A stretch of 64,000 bases of DNA, taken from assembly GCF_037976325.1 (NCBI RefSeq), contig NZ_CP150265.1, positions 3,405,501-3,469,500 of the forward strand, written 5' to 3'. A program made the translations under genes and the position numbers. The notes under the pieces were generated by a model that made no database searches, was not told where the DNA came from, and saw nothing but the letters and a program-made list of their open reading frames with translations. Below are positions 16,646 through 24,620 of this stretch, piece after piece (the stretch's first letter is position 1; each line of letters starts with the position of its first letter). Source of the DNA: Paenibacillus sp. FSL K6-3182. GTDB lineage: Bacteria; Bacillota; Bacilli; Paenibacillales; Paenibacillaceae.

Positions 16646-17853
16646 CCGCTTACCTCCTCTGCATGATTCGTGCGCGCGGCAAACTTAGCTTTGCGATCTG
16701 ACATCGCCCACTTGATTACCAGTGCAAATGCGAAAGCTCCAAGCAGTGAGCCAAATAGGAAACCTCCGTTCAATCCCCAGCTTTCATTGAGCCAACCAGC
16801 AAGGAATGGTCCAGAGAACATTCCAATGGCATATAGCGCTTGATATAAGCCCATTGCTGTTGCACGGCCAGGAAGCTCGACATCTCGAATCGCTAGTCCC
16901 AGCAGAAGCGGCATATGTAAGCCTTGCGCAAAACCATTAATCGCTTGCGTTGCGACAAGTACACCAAAAGAATCCGCAAACACCATAGCTCCTGTGCAAA
17001 TAGTACTCAATATAAAGCCAGCGCCAATCGTACCCCAATAGCCGAATTTAGGCGTAAACCACCTCGCAGTAACGAGTGAGGCAAAAGCATGGGGGAGCAT
17101 AAAAGAAAATACGAGCAAGGTGAGCTTCAGGCCGTCTGCACCCATTTCTTGAGCTTTGAGCGGTGTAAATCCGAACATTGTTATAAAAAGAATGCCATGA
17201 GCAAGGATGGACAACAAAGAAACCTGCAGCAATGTTTTAGTTTTTACCACATTCTTGATCATGGCAAACGACATTCCTGGCTGTTCCTTCAGCTCCGAGC
17301 GAGGCTCTTTCAGCATGAAAGCGAGCACTAGACCAAGGACAGCAATGACAGCGCCTACAATAAATGGAGCACTTGAGCTAAAACCATCCGTTAACCATCC
17401 GCTAAAGAGCATACCGATCATTTGTCCGGATACCGTCATCACGCTAATATTGCCCATTGCACGACCTGTCTGCCCGGCTCCAAAATAGCTGGCATAAAGC
17501 ACGGTGAACGCGACCCAAGTAGATGCGCAAACGCCTGCCATCAATCTGCCAGCAAGCGGCCATACCCATGAATCAGGGATGAGGAACAGCAAACAGCTTA
17601 TCGCAGCGGTTAGCATCCCTAATAGGATGAAAGGCTTGCGCTTTCCGAAACGATCTGACAAAATGCCGAGCGGAAATCTTACGAACATTTGAACAAAACC
17701 ATAGCTTCCAAGCACGATGCCGATAAAAGGCAAGGACAATCCCCGATCACTAAGGTAAGGTGAAAGCGTAGGGACATATACATACATGGAAGTCCAATAT
17801 AAAATGGTTATAGTAGTAAAAAGCAATCTTTGTGCTCCAGAGATTTGATTCAT
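16642..17853 (-). CDS. MFS transporter, 12 TM
   Basis: A 403-residue major facilitator carrier with about twelve hydrophobic helices. The motif-A-like loop is PLGILSDRFGKRKPF after TM2, and ATAMGLYQALYAIGMFSGPFLAGWL is typical of sugar- or drug-efflux carriers. I chose the ATG at 17853, preceded by AAGGGGG; an upstream in-frame GTG at 17880 would swallow that site. It is followed, with a four-base overlap, by the HAD phosphatase gene, so the two may act on the same compound. Substrate cannot be read from the sequence. The gene is divergent from signal peptidase I. Confidence 0.85.
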   Translation of the reverse strand: MNQISGAQRLLFTTITILYWTSMYVYVPTLSPYLSDRGLSLPFIGIVLGSYGFVQMFVRFPLGILSDRFGKRKPFILLGMLTAAISCLLFLIPDSWVWPLAGRLMAGVCASTWVAFTVLYASYFGAGQTGRAMGNISVMTVSGQMIGMLFSGWLTDGFSSSAPFIVGAVIAVLGLVLAFMLKEPRSELKEQPGMSFAMIKNVVKTKTLLQVSLLSILAHGILFITMFGFTPLKAQEMGADGLKLTLLVFSFMLPHAFASLVTARWFTPKFGYWGTIGAGFILSTICTGAMVFADSFGVLVATQAINGFAQGLHMPLLLGLAIRDVELPGRATAMGLYQALYAIGMFSGPFLAGWLNESWGLNGGFLFGSLLGAFAFALVIKWAMSDRKAKFAARTNHAEEVSG

Positions 17854-18020
17854 CGTTGTGGAAGCCCCCTTCGCTTTCACTTTATCGCAAGTCTGGTTCG
17901 GTTGTCACTTCCTATTTTGGGCGCTATAATGAAAACTTTCTACAGCAAAGAACGTATTAGGTAGACAATTATTATTATTTTTACAAGAAAAAAAAACACT
18001 AACTGATGAGGAGAATGTTC

Positions 18021-18563
18021 ATGCAAACAGAAAAACGCAAAACAAAAAGCTGGATGAAAGAAGTAAGAGAATGGGTCGTTTCACTTGGTATTGCCGTTGT
18101 TGTAGCGCTGTTGTTCCAAAACTATGTTTATGCTCAATCGGAAGTACATAATGTATCTATGCAAAATACGCTGGTCGCTGGACAACGATTAATCGAAGAC
18201 AAATGGTCTTACCGGCTTCATGAACCTCGTCACGGCGACATCGTTATTATTAGCGGACCCGAGAGCGATTTGCGTTTAATAAAACGTGTCGTGGGCTTGC
18301 CTGGAGACGTGGTTGATATACAAAACGGGGAAGTATATTTGAATGGCGAAAAAATCGAAGAGCAATATGTTAAGGGTCAGACAGTAGCTGGCAGTGTTTC
18401 AGTGCCTTTTACAGTTAAAGAAGGACAGCTGTTTGTTATGGGTGACAATCGTGAGCATAGTATGGATAGCCGTGAGCTTGGTCCAATTGCTAGATCCAGC
18501 ATCGAAGGCAAAGCCGTATTCCGTATATGGCCGCTGCCTAAGTTCGGTACACTGAGCGAATAA
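18021..18563 (+). CDS. Type I signal peptidase
   Basis: A 180-residue membrane-anchored Ser/Lys signal peptidase. A basic N terminus and one membrane helix (about residues 17-37) lead to the catalytic Ser46 in NVSMQNTL; Lys88 lies in LRLIKRVVGLPGD, and the conserved box E is GDNREHSMDSRELG. This is the single-pass Gram-positive SipS/T type, cutting Sec and Tat signal peptides outside the membrane. I prefer the ATG at 18021, with GAGGAGA eight bases before it, over the ATG at 18006, which would overlap the ribosome binding site. It stands alone, without an obvious dedicated substrate gene. Confidence 0.93.
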   Translation: MQTEKRKTKSWMKEVREWVVSLGIAVVVALLFQNYVYAQSEVHNVSMQNTLVAGQRLIEDKWSYRLHEPRHGDIVIISGPESDLRLIKRVVGLPGDVVDIQNGEVYLNGEKIEEQYVKGQTVAGSVSVPFTVKEGQLFVMGDNREHSMDSRELGPIARSSIEGKAVFRIWPLPKFGTLSE

Positions 18564-18736
18564 TTATTTTATAGCATTAAATAAAAACGTCATTAATTAA
18601 ATAAACAAAACCATCAAACGTAATACTTTTGTAAGAAATGGTTACAAATTCGTTTAGAAATAGCCGTTATGATTAACCATAGAAACAACGAGAGAAACAC
18701 ACTTAACAAAAAAGCAGCAGCGAGGCGTGAACAGGA

Positions 18737-20215
18737 TTGTCCATTCGAGTAAAGCTGTATATGTCATACTTGGCGATGATTTTTGTACCGATCATATTAA
18801 TGAGTGCTTTTATGATATTTATTTTTTATGCTCGCGGAGTTGAGGATGTTCGTCATTATTATGAAAATGAAAACAGAGAGCCTTATCTTCAAGCCTTGGT
18901 GTATGGCGAATTATCCTATGTGCTCCGCAATGATTCCGGTGAGCTCGAGAAGAAGGAATACGTAGCCGAAATTCAAGAGCGATTAGGTAAGCTATGGGCA
19001 GGACTACTTATTTCCAGGGATGGAAAGATTACTTCTGTAGCGCCTTTCTTGGAGCAGTCAGCTGTTCATGCTGATTGGCAGCAATTATTGGACGAGCCGC
19101 CTTCGAAGGTTGCATTTAATTCATTTCGATTCGAAACGAGTACCGTCGATTTTATTTATCCTGATGGGGGAGAGGGTCGTGCTGTCCTATTCCGTCGAAA
19201 TGATACGGTTCCTATCTATTGGAGACCGGTCGGCACAGCTTTCAGTTTAGCTTTTATTGGATTAACGAGCTTGCTGCTTACTTACTTTGTATCAAGAAGC
19301 ATCATTCGTCCCATTAAGAAACTAGAAGCCGCAGCTCTACAAATTAAGGATGGCGATTTGTCTCACAAGGTTGAGGCCACGACGAAAGGTGAAATCGGAC
19401 AGCTTAGCATCGCGTTTGAGGATATGAGGGTAAGATTGAAGCAGTCGATTGATCAAAGCCTTCAGTATGAAGAAAACCGTAAAATGCTGCTGTCTCATAT
19501 CTCGCATGATTTGAAAACGCCAATATCTGCGATTAAAGGGTATGTTGAAGGGATCATGGACGGTATCGCGAACACGGATGAAAAGCGGAAGCGCTACATG
19601 GAGACGATTTATCGTAAAGCTACAGATATGGATCAATTAATTGATGAGCTGTTCCTATTCTCGAAGCTTGATCTTCAAACGGTTGCCTTTGATTTTAAAG
19701 TGATGGACATTAAACGCTACTTAGAATATTTCTTGGATGAGCAGCGGTTTGATCTAGAAAAATCAGGGGTAGGATTGCAATACATCGAGCATGGCTCTGA
19801 TCCGCTGATGATCGCAGCCGATCCTGACAAGCTAAGCCGTGTTTTAACTAATATACTGAACAATTGTGTCAAGTATATGGGACAATCTTCTGGTCTCGAA
19901 AAACATAACATCGTTGTTCGAGTAACAGAACTGGAGGAGCACGCTCTGATTGAAATTGAGGATTCAGGTCCCGGAATTGAGAAGGATGATTTGCCTTATA
20001 TCTTCGATCGTTTCTATCGCGCGGAGCAATCACGCAATTTAGAGACAGGTGGAAGTGGTCTCGGTCTTGCAATCGTCAAACAAATTATTGAAGGGCACGG
20101 CGGTACGGTCTGGGCGGAAAATGCAGAGCATGGAGGTGCGTTGTTCTGTCTAAAATTGCCTAAGTCAGTATCCGTCAAAACGGTGGGTGGTCATGAAGAG
20201 CATACTAATTATTGA
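18737..20215 (+). CDS. Sensor histidine kinase with HAMP domain
   Basis: A 492-residue membrane kinase. One helix at about 8-28 and another near 170-190 flank an extracytoplasmic sensor domain of about 140 residues. A HAMP domain (RPIKKLEAAALQIKDGDLSHKV) follows, then the HisKA box SHISHDLKTPISAIKGYVEG and a HATPase domain with NNCVKYMG (N box), DSGPGIEKDDLPYIFDRFYR (G1/F) and GGSGLGLAIVKQI (G2). The start is a TTG with a weak site. The response regulator gene overlaps its end and an RND pump follows, so this looks like an envelope-stress or antimicrobial-sensing operon. The signal is unknown. Confidence 0.92.
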   Translation: MSIRVKLYMSYLAMIFVPIILMSAFMIFIFYARGVEDVRHYYENENREPYLQALVYGELSYVLRNDSGELEKKEYVAEIQERLGKLWAGLLISRDGKITSVAPFLEQSAVHADWQQLLDEPPSKVAFNSFRFETSTVDFIYPDGGEGRAVLFRRNDTVPIYWRPVGTAFSLAFIGLTSLLLTYFVSRSIIRPIKKLEAAALQIKDGDLSHKVEATTKGEIGQLSIAFEDMRVRLKQSIDQSLQYEENRKMLLSHISHDLKTPISAIKGYVEGIMDGIANTDEKRKRYMETIYRKATDMDQLIDELFLFSKLDLQTVAFDFKVMDIKRYLEYFLDEQRFDLEKSGVGLQYIEHGSDPLMIAADPDKLSRVLTNILNNCVKYMGQSSGLEKHNIVVRVTELEEHALIEIEDSGPGIEKDDLPYIFDRFYRAEQSRNLETGGSGLGLAIVKQIIEGHGGTVWAENAEHGGALFCLKLPKSVSVKTVGGHEEHTNY

Positions 20216-20882
20216 AGATGAGAAAGCCATTGCCGAGCTGGAACGAGATTACTTGGAAAGTTACGGTTTTAATGTTCAAATTGAAGGGAGAGGTGATATA
20301 GGACTTGAGAAAGCGCTCGAAGGAAAGTTTGATCTTATCATATTAGATGTAATGCTTCCTAAAATCGACGGCTTTGAAATTTGTCGTCAAATTAGACAAA
20401 CGATCAATATTCCAGTGCTGATGGTAACCGCGAAAAAAGAGGATATTGATAAAATACGAGGATTAGGACTTGGCGCTGACGATTATATGACCAAGCCCTT
20501 CAGTCCAAGTGAGCTGGTAGCACGCGTGAAAGCTCATTTGGCTCGTTACGAGCGTTTGACAGCTGACAAAGGGGAGCGAGGCGAGCATATTCGCATACGC
20601 GGATTGTTTATCGATAAGCCTTCACGAAGAGTCATGATTCATGAGCAGGAAGCGATGCTTACTTCAAAGGAATATGAGCTTTTGCTGCTTTTAGCTTCAC
20701 ACCCTAATCGCGTGTTTGAGAAAGAAGAATTGTTTGAACGTATTTGGGGGCTTGATTCGAATGGAGACGCAGCTACGGTTACGGTTCATATTCGGAGGCT
20801 GCGTGAGAAAATTGAGCATGACCCATCCAAACCTCAATATATAGAAACAATTTGGGGAGTGGGCTACCGTTTTAAAGTATAG
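20193..20882 (+). CDS. OmpR/PhoB-family response regulator
   Basis: A 229-residue two-domain regulator. The receiver has the acidic pair in IIEDEKA, phosphoacceptor Asp52 in ILDVMLPK, and the conserved TAKKE and MTKPFSPSEL segments. The C-terminal winged helix contains LTSKEYELLLLLASHPNRV and VTVHIRRLREKIE, ending WGVGYRFKV. I use the ATG at 20193; an in-frame GTG two codons earlier is possible. It overlaps the kinase gene by 23 bases and is followed by the RND transporter after 24 bases, so it probably controls that pump and perhaps the bacteriocin genes further on. Confidence 0.93.
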   Translation: MKSILIIEDEKAIAELERDYLESYGFNVQIEGRGDIGLEKALEGKFDLIILDVMLPKIDGFEICRQIRQTINIPVLMVTAKKEDIDKIRGLGLGADDYMTKPFSPSELVARVKAHLARYERLTADKGERGEHIRIRGLFIDKPSRRVMIHEQEAMLTSKEYELLLLLASHPNRVFEKEELFERIWGLDSNGDAATVTVHIRRLREKIEHDPSKPQYIETIWGVGYRFKV

Positions 20883-20906
20883 ATAGAAGATGAGGAGTGG
20901 GAGAGA

Positions 20907-23900
20907 TTGAAGAGCATCATCCGATTTTCGCTTAATAACAAATTTGCTTTATGGATTTTGACGCTGCTTGTGTTATTTGCTGGACTTTATTCAGGAATGA
21001 ATATGAAAATGGAAACGTTGCCCGATATTACGGTTCCAATCGTAAGCGTCACAACTGTATTGCCGGGTGCTGCACCTGAAGAGGTAATGGAGAAAATTAC
21101 GAAGCCGATTGAGCAGCGGACTCGCAATCTTAAAGGTGTTAAAGTCATTAGCTCAACATCCTATGAGAATGCTTCATCTGTCGTTATTGAGTACTCCTAT
21201 GAGACAGATATGGAAAAGGCGGAAGCGGAAGTTAAAAATATCCTCTCCGAGATTAAGCTTCCAACAGGAACGCAAACCCCATCCGTTTCACGGATCAGCT
21301 TGAATGCATTCCCTGTCCTTGCGATGAGTATCTCCAATGAAAAGATGAATTTGGAGCAGCTTACGAAGGAAATAGAAGAAAATGTGTTGCCGCGCTTTCA
21401 AGGTATTGAAGGTGTAGCGAGCATTCAAGTTTCTGGACAAAATGTTAAGGAAGGTGAACTATCCTTCAAAACGGATAAGCTAAAGCAAATCGGCTTAACC
21501 GAAGAGATGGTGAAAGGCATCATCCAAGCGTCAGCTATTTCTGTACCGCTAGGTATTTATGAATTTGGCGAGACAGAGAAGGCGCTGGTCGTTGATGGAA
21601 ACATAACGACAGAGAGTGATTTGAAAAACTTAGTCATCGTGCCAGGTGTTAAGCTTAGCGATGTTGCTGATTTAAGCATCGTAGGCAAAGCAGAGTCTAT
21701 TTCTCGTACGAATGGCAAAGACTCCATTGGTTTTAACGTAGTCAAAGCGGCTGATTCGAATACGGTTGACGTTGTTAATAATGTAAAAGCAGAAATAAAA
21801 GAGCTTGAAGGCAATAATGATGGTTTGTCTATTGTAACGACACTTGATCAAGGCAAGCCGATCGAGGATTCCGTTCACACGATGTTAAGCAAGGCGGTAA
21901 TCGGCGCATTGTTCGCTGTCATTATCATTATGATTTTCTTGCGCGATATTCGTTCCACGATTATTGCTGTTGTTTCGATTCCACTTTCCATCCTGATCGC
22001 TCTTCTGATTTTGAGTCGGATGGATATTACACTGAACATTATGACACTTGGTGCGATGACCGTCGCGATTGGGCGGGTAATCGATGATTCGATTGTCGTT
22101 ATCGAGAATGTATATCGACGAATGGCGCTCCCTACAGAGAAGATGAAGGGCAAGGAATTAATTCTTGATGCGACGAAGGAAATGTTCGTACCGATTTTGG
22201 CTTCCACAATCGTAACGATAGCCGTATTCTTGCCTCTTGGACTTGTTTCGGGCATGATTGGTGAAATGTTCTTGCCGTTTGCATTAACGATTGTATTTGC
22301 TCTACTAGCATCATTGCTTGTTGCCATTACGGTTGTACCAATGCTGGCGCATATGATGTTCCGCAAAGGGATGAAAGCAGGCAAGGCGCATCACGATAAG
22401 CCGGGCCGCTTAGCGGAATGGTACAAAGGTGCACTTCGCTGGTCTCTTGATCATAAATTGGTTACTTTTGGTTTAGCAACACTTCTACTTATCGGAAGCT
22501 TGTTCCTGCTCCCAGTGATTGGAACGAGCTTCATCGCTGGCGACGAGCAGAAAATGATGATTGTTTCCTATAATCCAGCACCTGGAGAAACACTTGAACA
22601 GGTAGAGAAAATGGCTCTTGAAGCTGAAAAGAAATTGCTCGATCGTGAAGGTGTTACAGTCGTGCAATATGCAGTCGGCAGCCAAAATCCATTTAGCCCT
22701 GGAGCTTCAAAACAAGCGTTATTTAACCTTAGCTATGATGAGGATTATGCTGGTTTTACTGCTGAGAAAGAAAAAATTGTACCTATGCTGCAAGAGCTAG
22801 GCGGCAAAGGCGAATGGAAACAGCAGGATTTCGGAGGCGGAGGTCTTGGCGGATCGGGCATATCGATGCTTGTGTATGGTCCGGATATGAACACGGTTCA
22901 GCCTATCGTGGATGACCTTATGAAGAAGCTTGCAGATCATAAGGATTTGAAAAATATTGATTCCAGCTTATCAGAAACGTATGAGCAGTATCGCCTTGTA
23001 GCTAATCAAGAGAAGCTTAGTCAAAACGGATTAACAGCAGGCCAGATTGCAATGGCACTTAGTCCGGTTCGCGAGCGTCCCGTTCTGACGACAGTAGAAG
23101 TGGATGGCGAGGAATTTAACGTTTATGTGAAGGTTGATACAAAAACCTATACGAATAAATCAGATCTAGAGAATGTGAAATTGACTACTCAGTTAGGTAC
23201 TGAAGTTGCTTTGAAAGATGTCGTGACTATCGAAGAAGGTGAATCGCCAAATACGATAACAAGACGTGATGGTCGTATGTATGCTGAGATTTCAGCAGAT
23301 GCAACTTCATCTGACGTCGGCAAGGTTTCGGCAGAATTGCAGAAAATGATTGATGAGACTGATCTTCCTGCTGGCGTCGATATCGAAATGGGCGGAGTAA
23401 CGGAGCAGATCAATGAGTCATTTATGCAGCTAGGCTTAGCAATGCTTGCAGCGATTGCTGTCGTTTATCTCGTGCTTGTCATTACATTTGGTGGAGGACT
23501 TACACCATTCGCAATTCTGTTCTCCCTTCCGTTTACGATTATCGGTGCACTAGTAGCACTGTTAATTGCAGGAGAAACACTGAGCGTTACCGCAATGATC
23601 GGTGCCCTGATGCTCATTGGTATCGTGGTCACGAATGCGATCGTCCTTGTTGACCGTGTTATTCAAAAAGAGAGAGAAGGACTTTCCGTCCGCGAATCAC
23701 TTATTGAAGCAGCGGGTACACGTCTTCGTCCGATTCTAATGACGGCGATTGCAACCGTTGGTGCATTGCTTCCGCTTGCATTTGGATTCGAATCAGGCGG
23801 TTTGATTTCTAAAGGTATGGCGGTTACCGTAATTGGCGGCTTGACGAGTTCAACACTGCTCACGCTCATTATCGTACCTATCGTTTATGAGTTCTTGAAC

Positions 23901-23936
23901 CGTAAACGCAAACCACGCACTGCAGAAGAAGCATAA
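20907..23936 (+). CDS. RND-family efflux transporter (SwrC/AcrB type)
   Basis: A 1009-residue inner-membrane RND pump. The N terminus (FSLNNKFALWILTLLVL, then PDITVPIVSVTTVLPGAAPEEV) and the proton-relay helix VAIGRVIDDSIVVIENVYRR with the Asp pair are typical; twelve membrane segments and two large extracytoplasmic loops fit. In Bacillus the closest type is SwrC/YerP, which gives resistance to the cell's own surfactin. The start is a TTG with GAGGAG before it. There is no periplasmic adaptor or outer-membrane partner, as expected in a monoderm. It ends the kinase-regulator-pump operon and is followed by a strong terminator just before the TOMM cluster. Confidence 0.93.
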   Translation: MKSIIRFSLNNKFALWILTLLVLFAGLYSGMNMKMETLPDITVPIVSVTTVLPGAAPEEVMEKITKPIEQRTRNLKGVKVISSTSYENASSVVIEYSYETDMEKAEAEVKNILSEIKLPTGTQTPSVSRISLNAFPVLAMSISNEKMNLEQLTKEIEENVLPRFQGIEGVASIQVSGQNVKEGELSFKTDKLKQIGLTEEMVKGIIQASAISVPLGIYEFGETEKALVVDGNITTESDLKNLVIVPGVKLSDVADLSIVGKAESISRTNGKDSIGFNVVKAADSNTVDVVNNVKAEIKELEGNNDGLSIVTTLDQGKPIEDSVHTMLSKAVIGALFAVIIIMIFLRDIRSTIIAVVSIPLSILIALLILSRMDITLNIMTLGAMTVAIGRVIDDSIVVIENVYRRMALPTEKMKGKELILDATKEMFVPILASTIVTIAVFLPLGLVSGMIGEMFLPFALTIVFALLASLLVAITVVPMLAHMMFRKGMKAGKAHHDKPGRLAEWYKGALRWSLDHKLVTFGLATLLLIGSLFLLPVIGTSFIAGDEQKMMIVSYNPAPGETLEQVEKMALEAEKKLLDREGVTVVQYAVGSQNPFSPGASKQALFNLSYDEDYAGFTAEKEKIVPMLQELGGKGEWKQQDFGGGGLGGSGISMLVYGPDMNTVQPIVDDLMKKLADHKDLKNIDSSLSETYEQYRLVANQEKLSQNGLTAGQIAMALSPVRERPVLTTVEVDGEEFNVYVKVDTKTYTNKSDLENVKLTTQLGTEVALKDVVTIEEGESPNTITRRDGRMYAEISADATSSDVGKVSAELQKMIDETDLPAGVDIEMGGVTEQINESFMQLGLAMLAAIAVVYLVLVITFGGGLTPFAILFSLPFTIIGALVALLIAGETLSVTAMIGALMLIGIVVTNAIVLVDRVIQKEREGLSVRESLIEAAGTRLRPILMTAIATVGALLPLAFGFESGGLISKGMAVTVIGGLTSSTLLTLIIVPIVYEFLNRKRKPRTAEEA

Positions 23937-23952
23937 CGATTCGAGATAGCAG

Positions 23953-23998
23953 AGAGGCTGTCACAAGGTCATTGACCTTGTAGACAGCCTCTTTTTTT
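23953..23998 (+). terminator. Terminator after the RND operon
   Basis: AGAGGCTGTC pairs with GACAGCCTCT, extended by ACAAGGTC with GACCTTGT, and is followed by seven T. It isolates the pump operon from the bacteriocin genes. Confidence 0.92.
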
Positions 23999-24082
23999 AG
24001 TTGTTCCGTTTGCATAATGGGCGACTAGGTAAATGGATTAGTAACACTAGCGGAGCTTTTTTCATACGTATATGTCATGAAC

Positions 24083-24153
24083 GATTATCGGCATATGACC
24101 AGTTTGGGTTGTTCTCATTTTCATTTCCTATTTTGTGAGTGCCGATGATAATC
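24083..24153. repeat. Inverted repeat upstream of the TOMM precursor
   Basis: GATTATCGGCA (24083-24093) and TGCCGATGATAATC (24140-24153) are inverted copies, apart from three extra bases in the right arm, and are separated by 46 bases. The right arm ends 28 bases before the precursor start. It may be a two-part operator or a leader-RNA structure; no standard promoter is clear in between. Confidence 0.5.
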
Positions 24154-24181
24154 ACATGAACATATAACGGAGGCTACTAAG

Positions 24182-24445
24182 ATGAATGAATTTAAGAACG
24201 ATCTTCAAAATTTGAACATGGATGCATTTAAATCGAGTGGAATGACGCCGAATGCTGGTCAAGGTCAAATGGATCCAAATAATGCTCGTTTGTGTATCGG
24301 CTTTTGTATTGGTTTTTGTATCGGGTTTTGTTCATGCGGCGGCTGTGGCGGGTGCGGCGGCTGCGGAGGTTGTGCAAGATGCGGTGGCTGTGCTCGCTGC
24401 GGAGGCGGCTGTGCCCGCTGTGCTGGTTGTGCCCGTTGCCGTTAG
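24182..24445 (+). CDS. TOMM precursor peptide, heterocycloanthracin/sonorensin type
   Basis: An 87-residue two-part peptide. Residues 1 to about 37 form a Cys-free leader beginning MNEFKNDLQNLNMDAF, whose pattern resembles the leaders of the Bacillus heterocycloanthracin/sonorensin family. From residue 38 on comes a core with 16 cysteines: three C-I-G-F units, then C-S, then Cys at nearly every third position with Gly-Gly, Ala-Arg or Ala-Gly between. The core has five Arg and almost no Ser or Thr, so modification would mainly give thiazoles. Mature product: a linear azole-rich bacteriocin, by analogy. AACGGAGG precedes the ATG. The modifying enzymes follow on the same strand; a hairpin separates them from the precursor. 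Confidence 0.9.
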   Translation: MNEFKNDLQNLNMDAFKSSGMTPNAGQGQMDPNNARLCIGFCIGFCIGFCSCGGCGGCGGCGGCARCGGCARCGGGCARCAGCARCR

Positions 24446-24477
24446 TCAACTAAATATTCAGATGTAAATAGAAGGTT

Positions 24478-24522
24478 CAAGACACCCCTGCAAACTCTTT
24501 TCGGGATGCTGGGGTGTCTTTC
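24478..24522 (+). terminator. Attenuator-like hairpin between precursor and modifying genes
   Basis: AAGACACCCC pairs with GGGGTGTCTT, with a 22-base interior that adds a short TGC/GCT stem. The tail is only TTTCT, so termination is probably partial, favouring precursor over enzyme mRNA. Confidence 0.6.
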
Positions 24523-24620
24523 TATGCGAGTGCAGGTATGACGGACAAATAGCCATACATATCTTTATAGAGGAACTCTTGTTACGAAAAGCCAGATTTC
24601 AAAATAAGGAGGAATGAATT

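Noticed and set aside
24228..24449. Minus-strand frame opposite the TOMM precursor
   Set aside because: It mirrors the Cys-rich core, has no ribosome binding site, and the plus frame fits a known precursor layout with the enzymes downstream.
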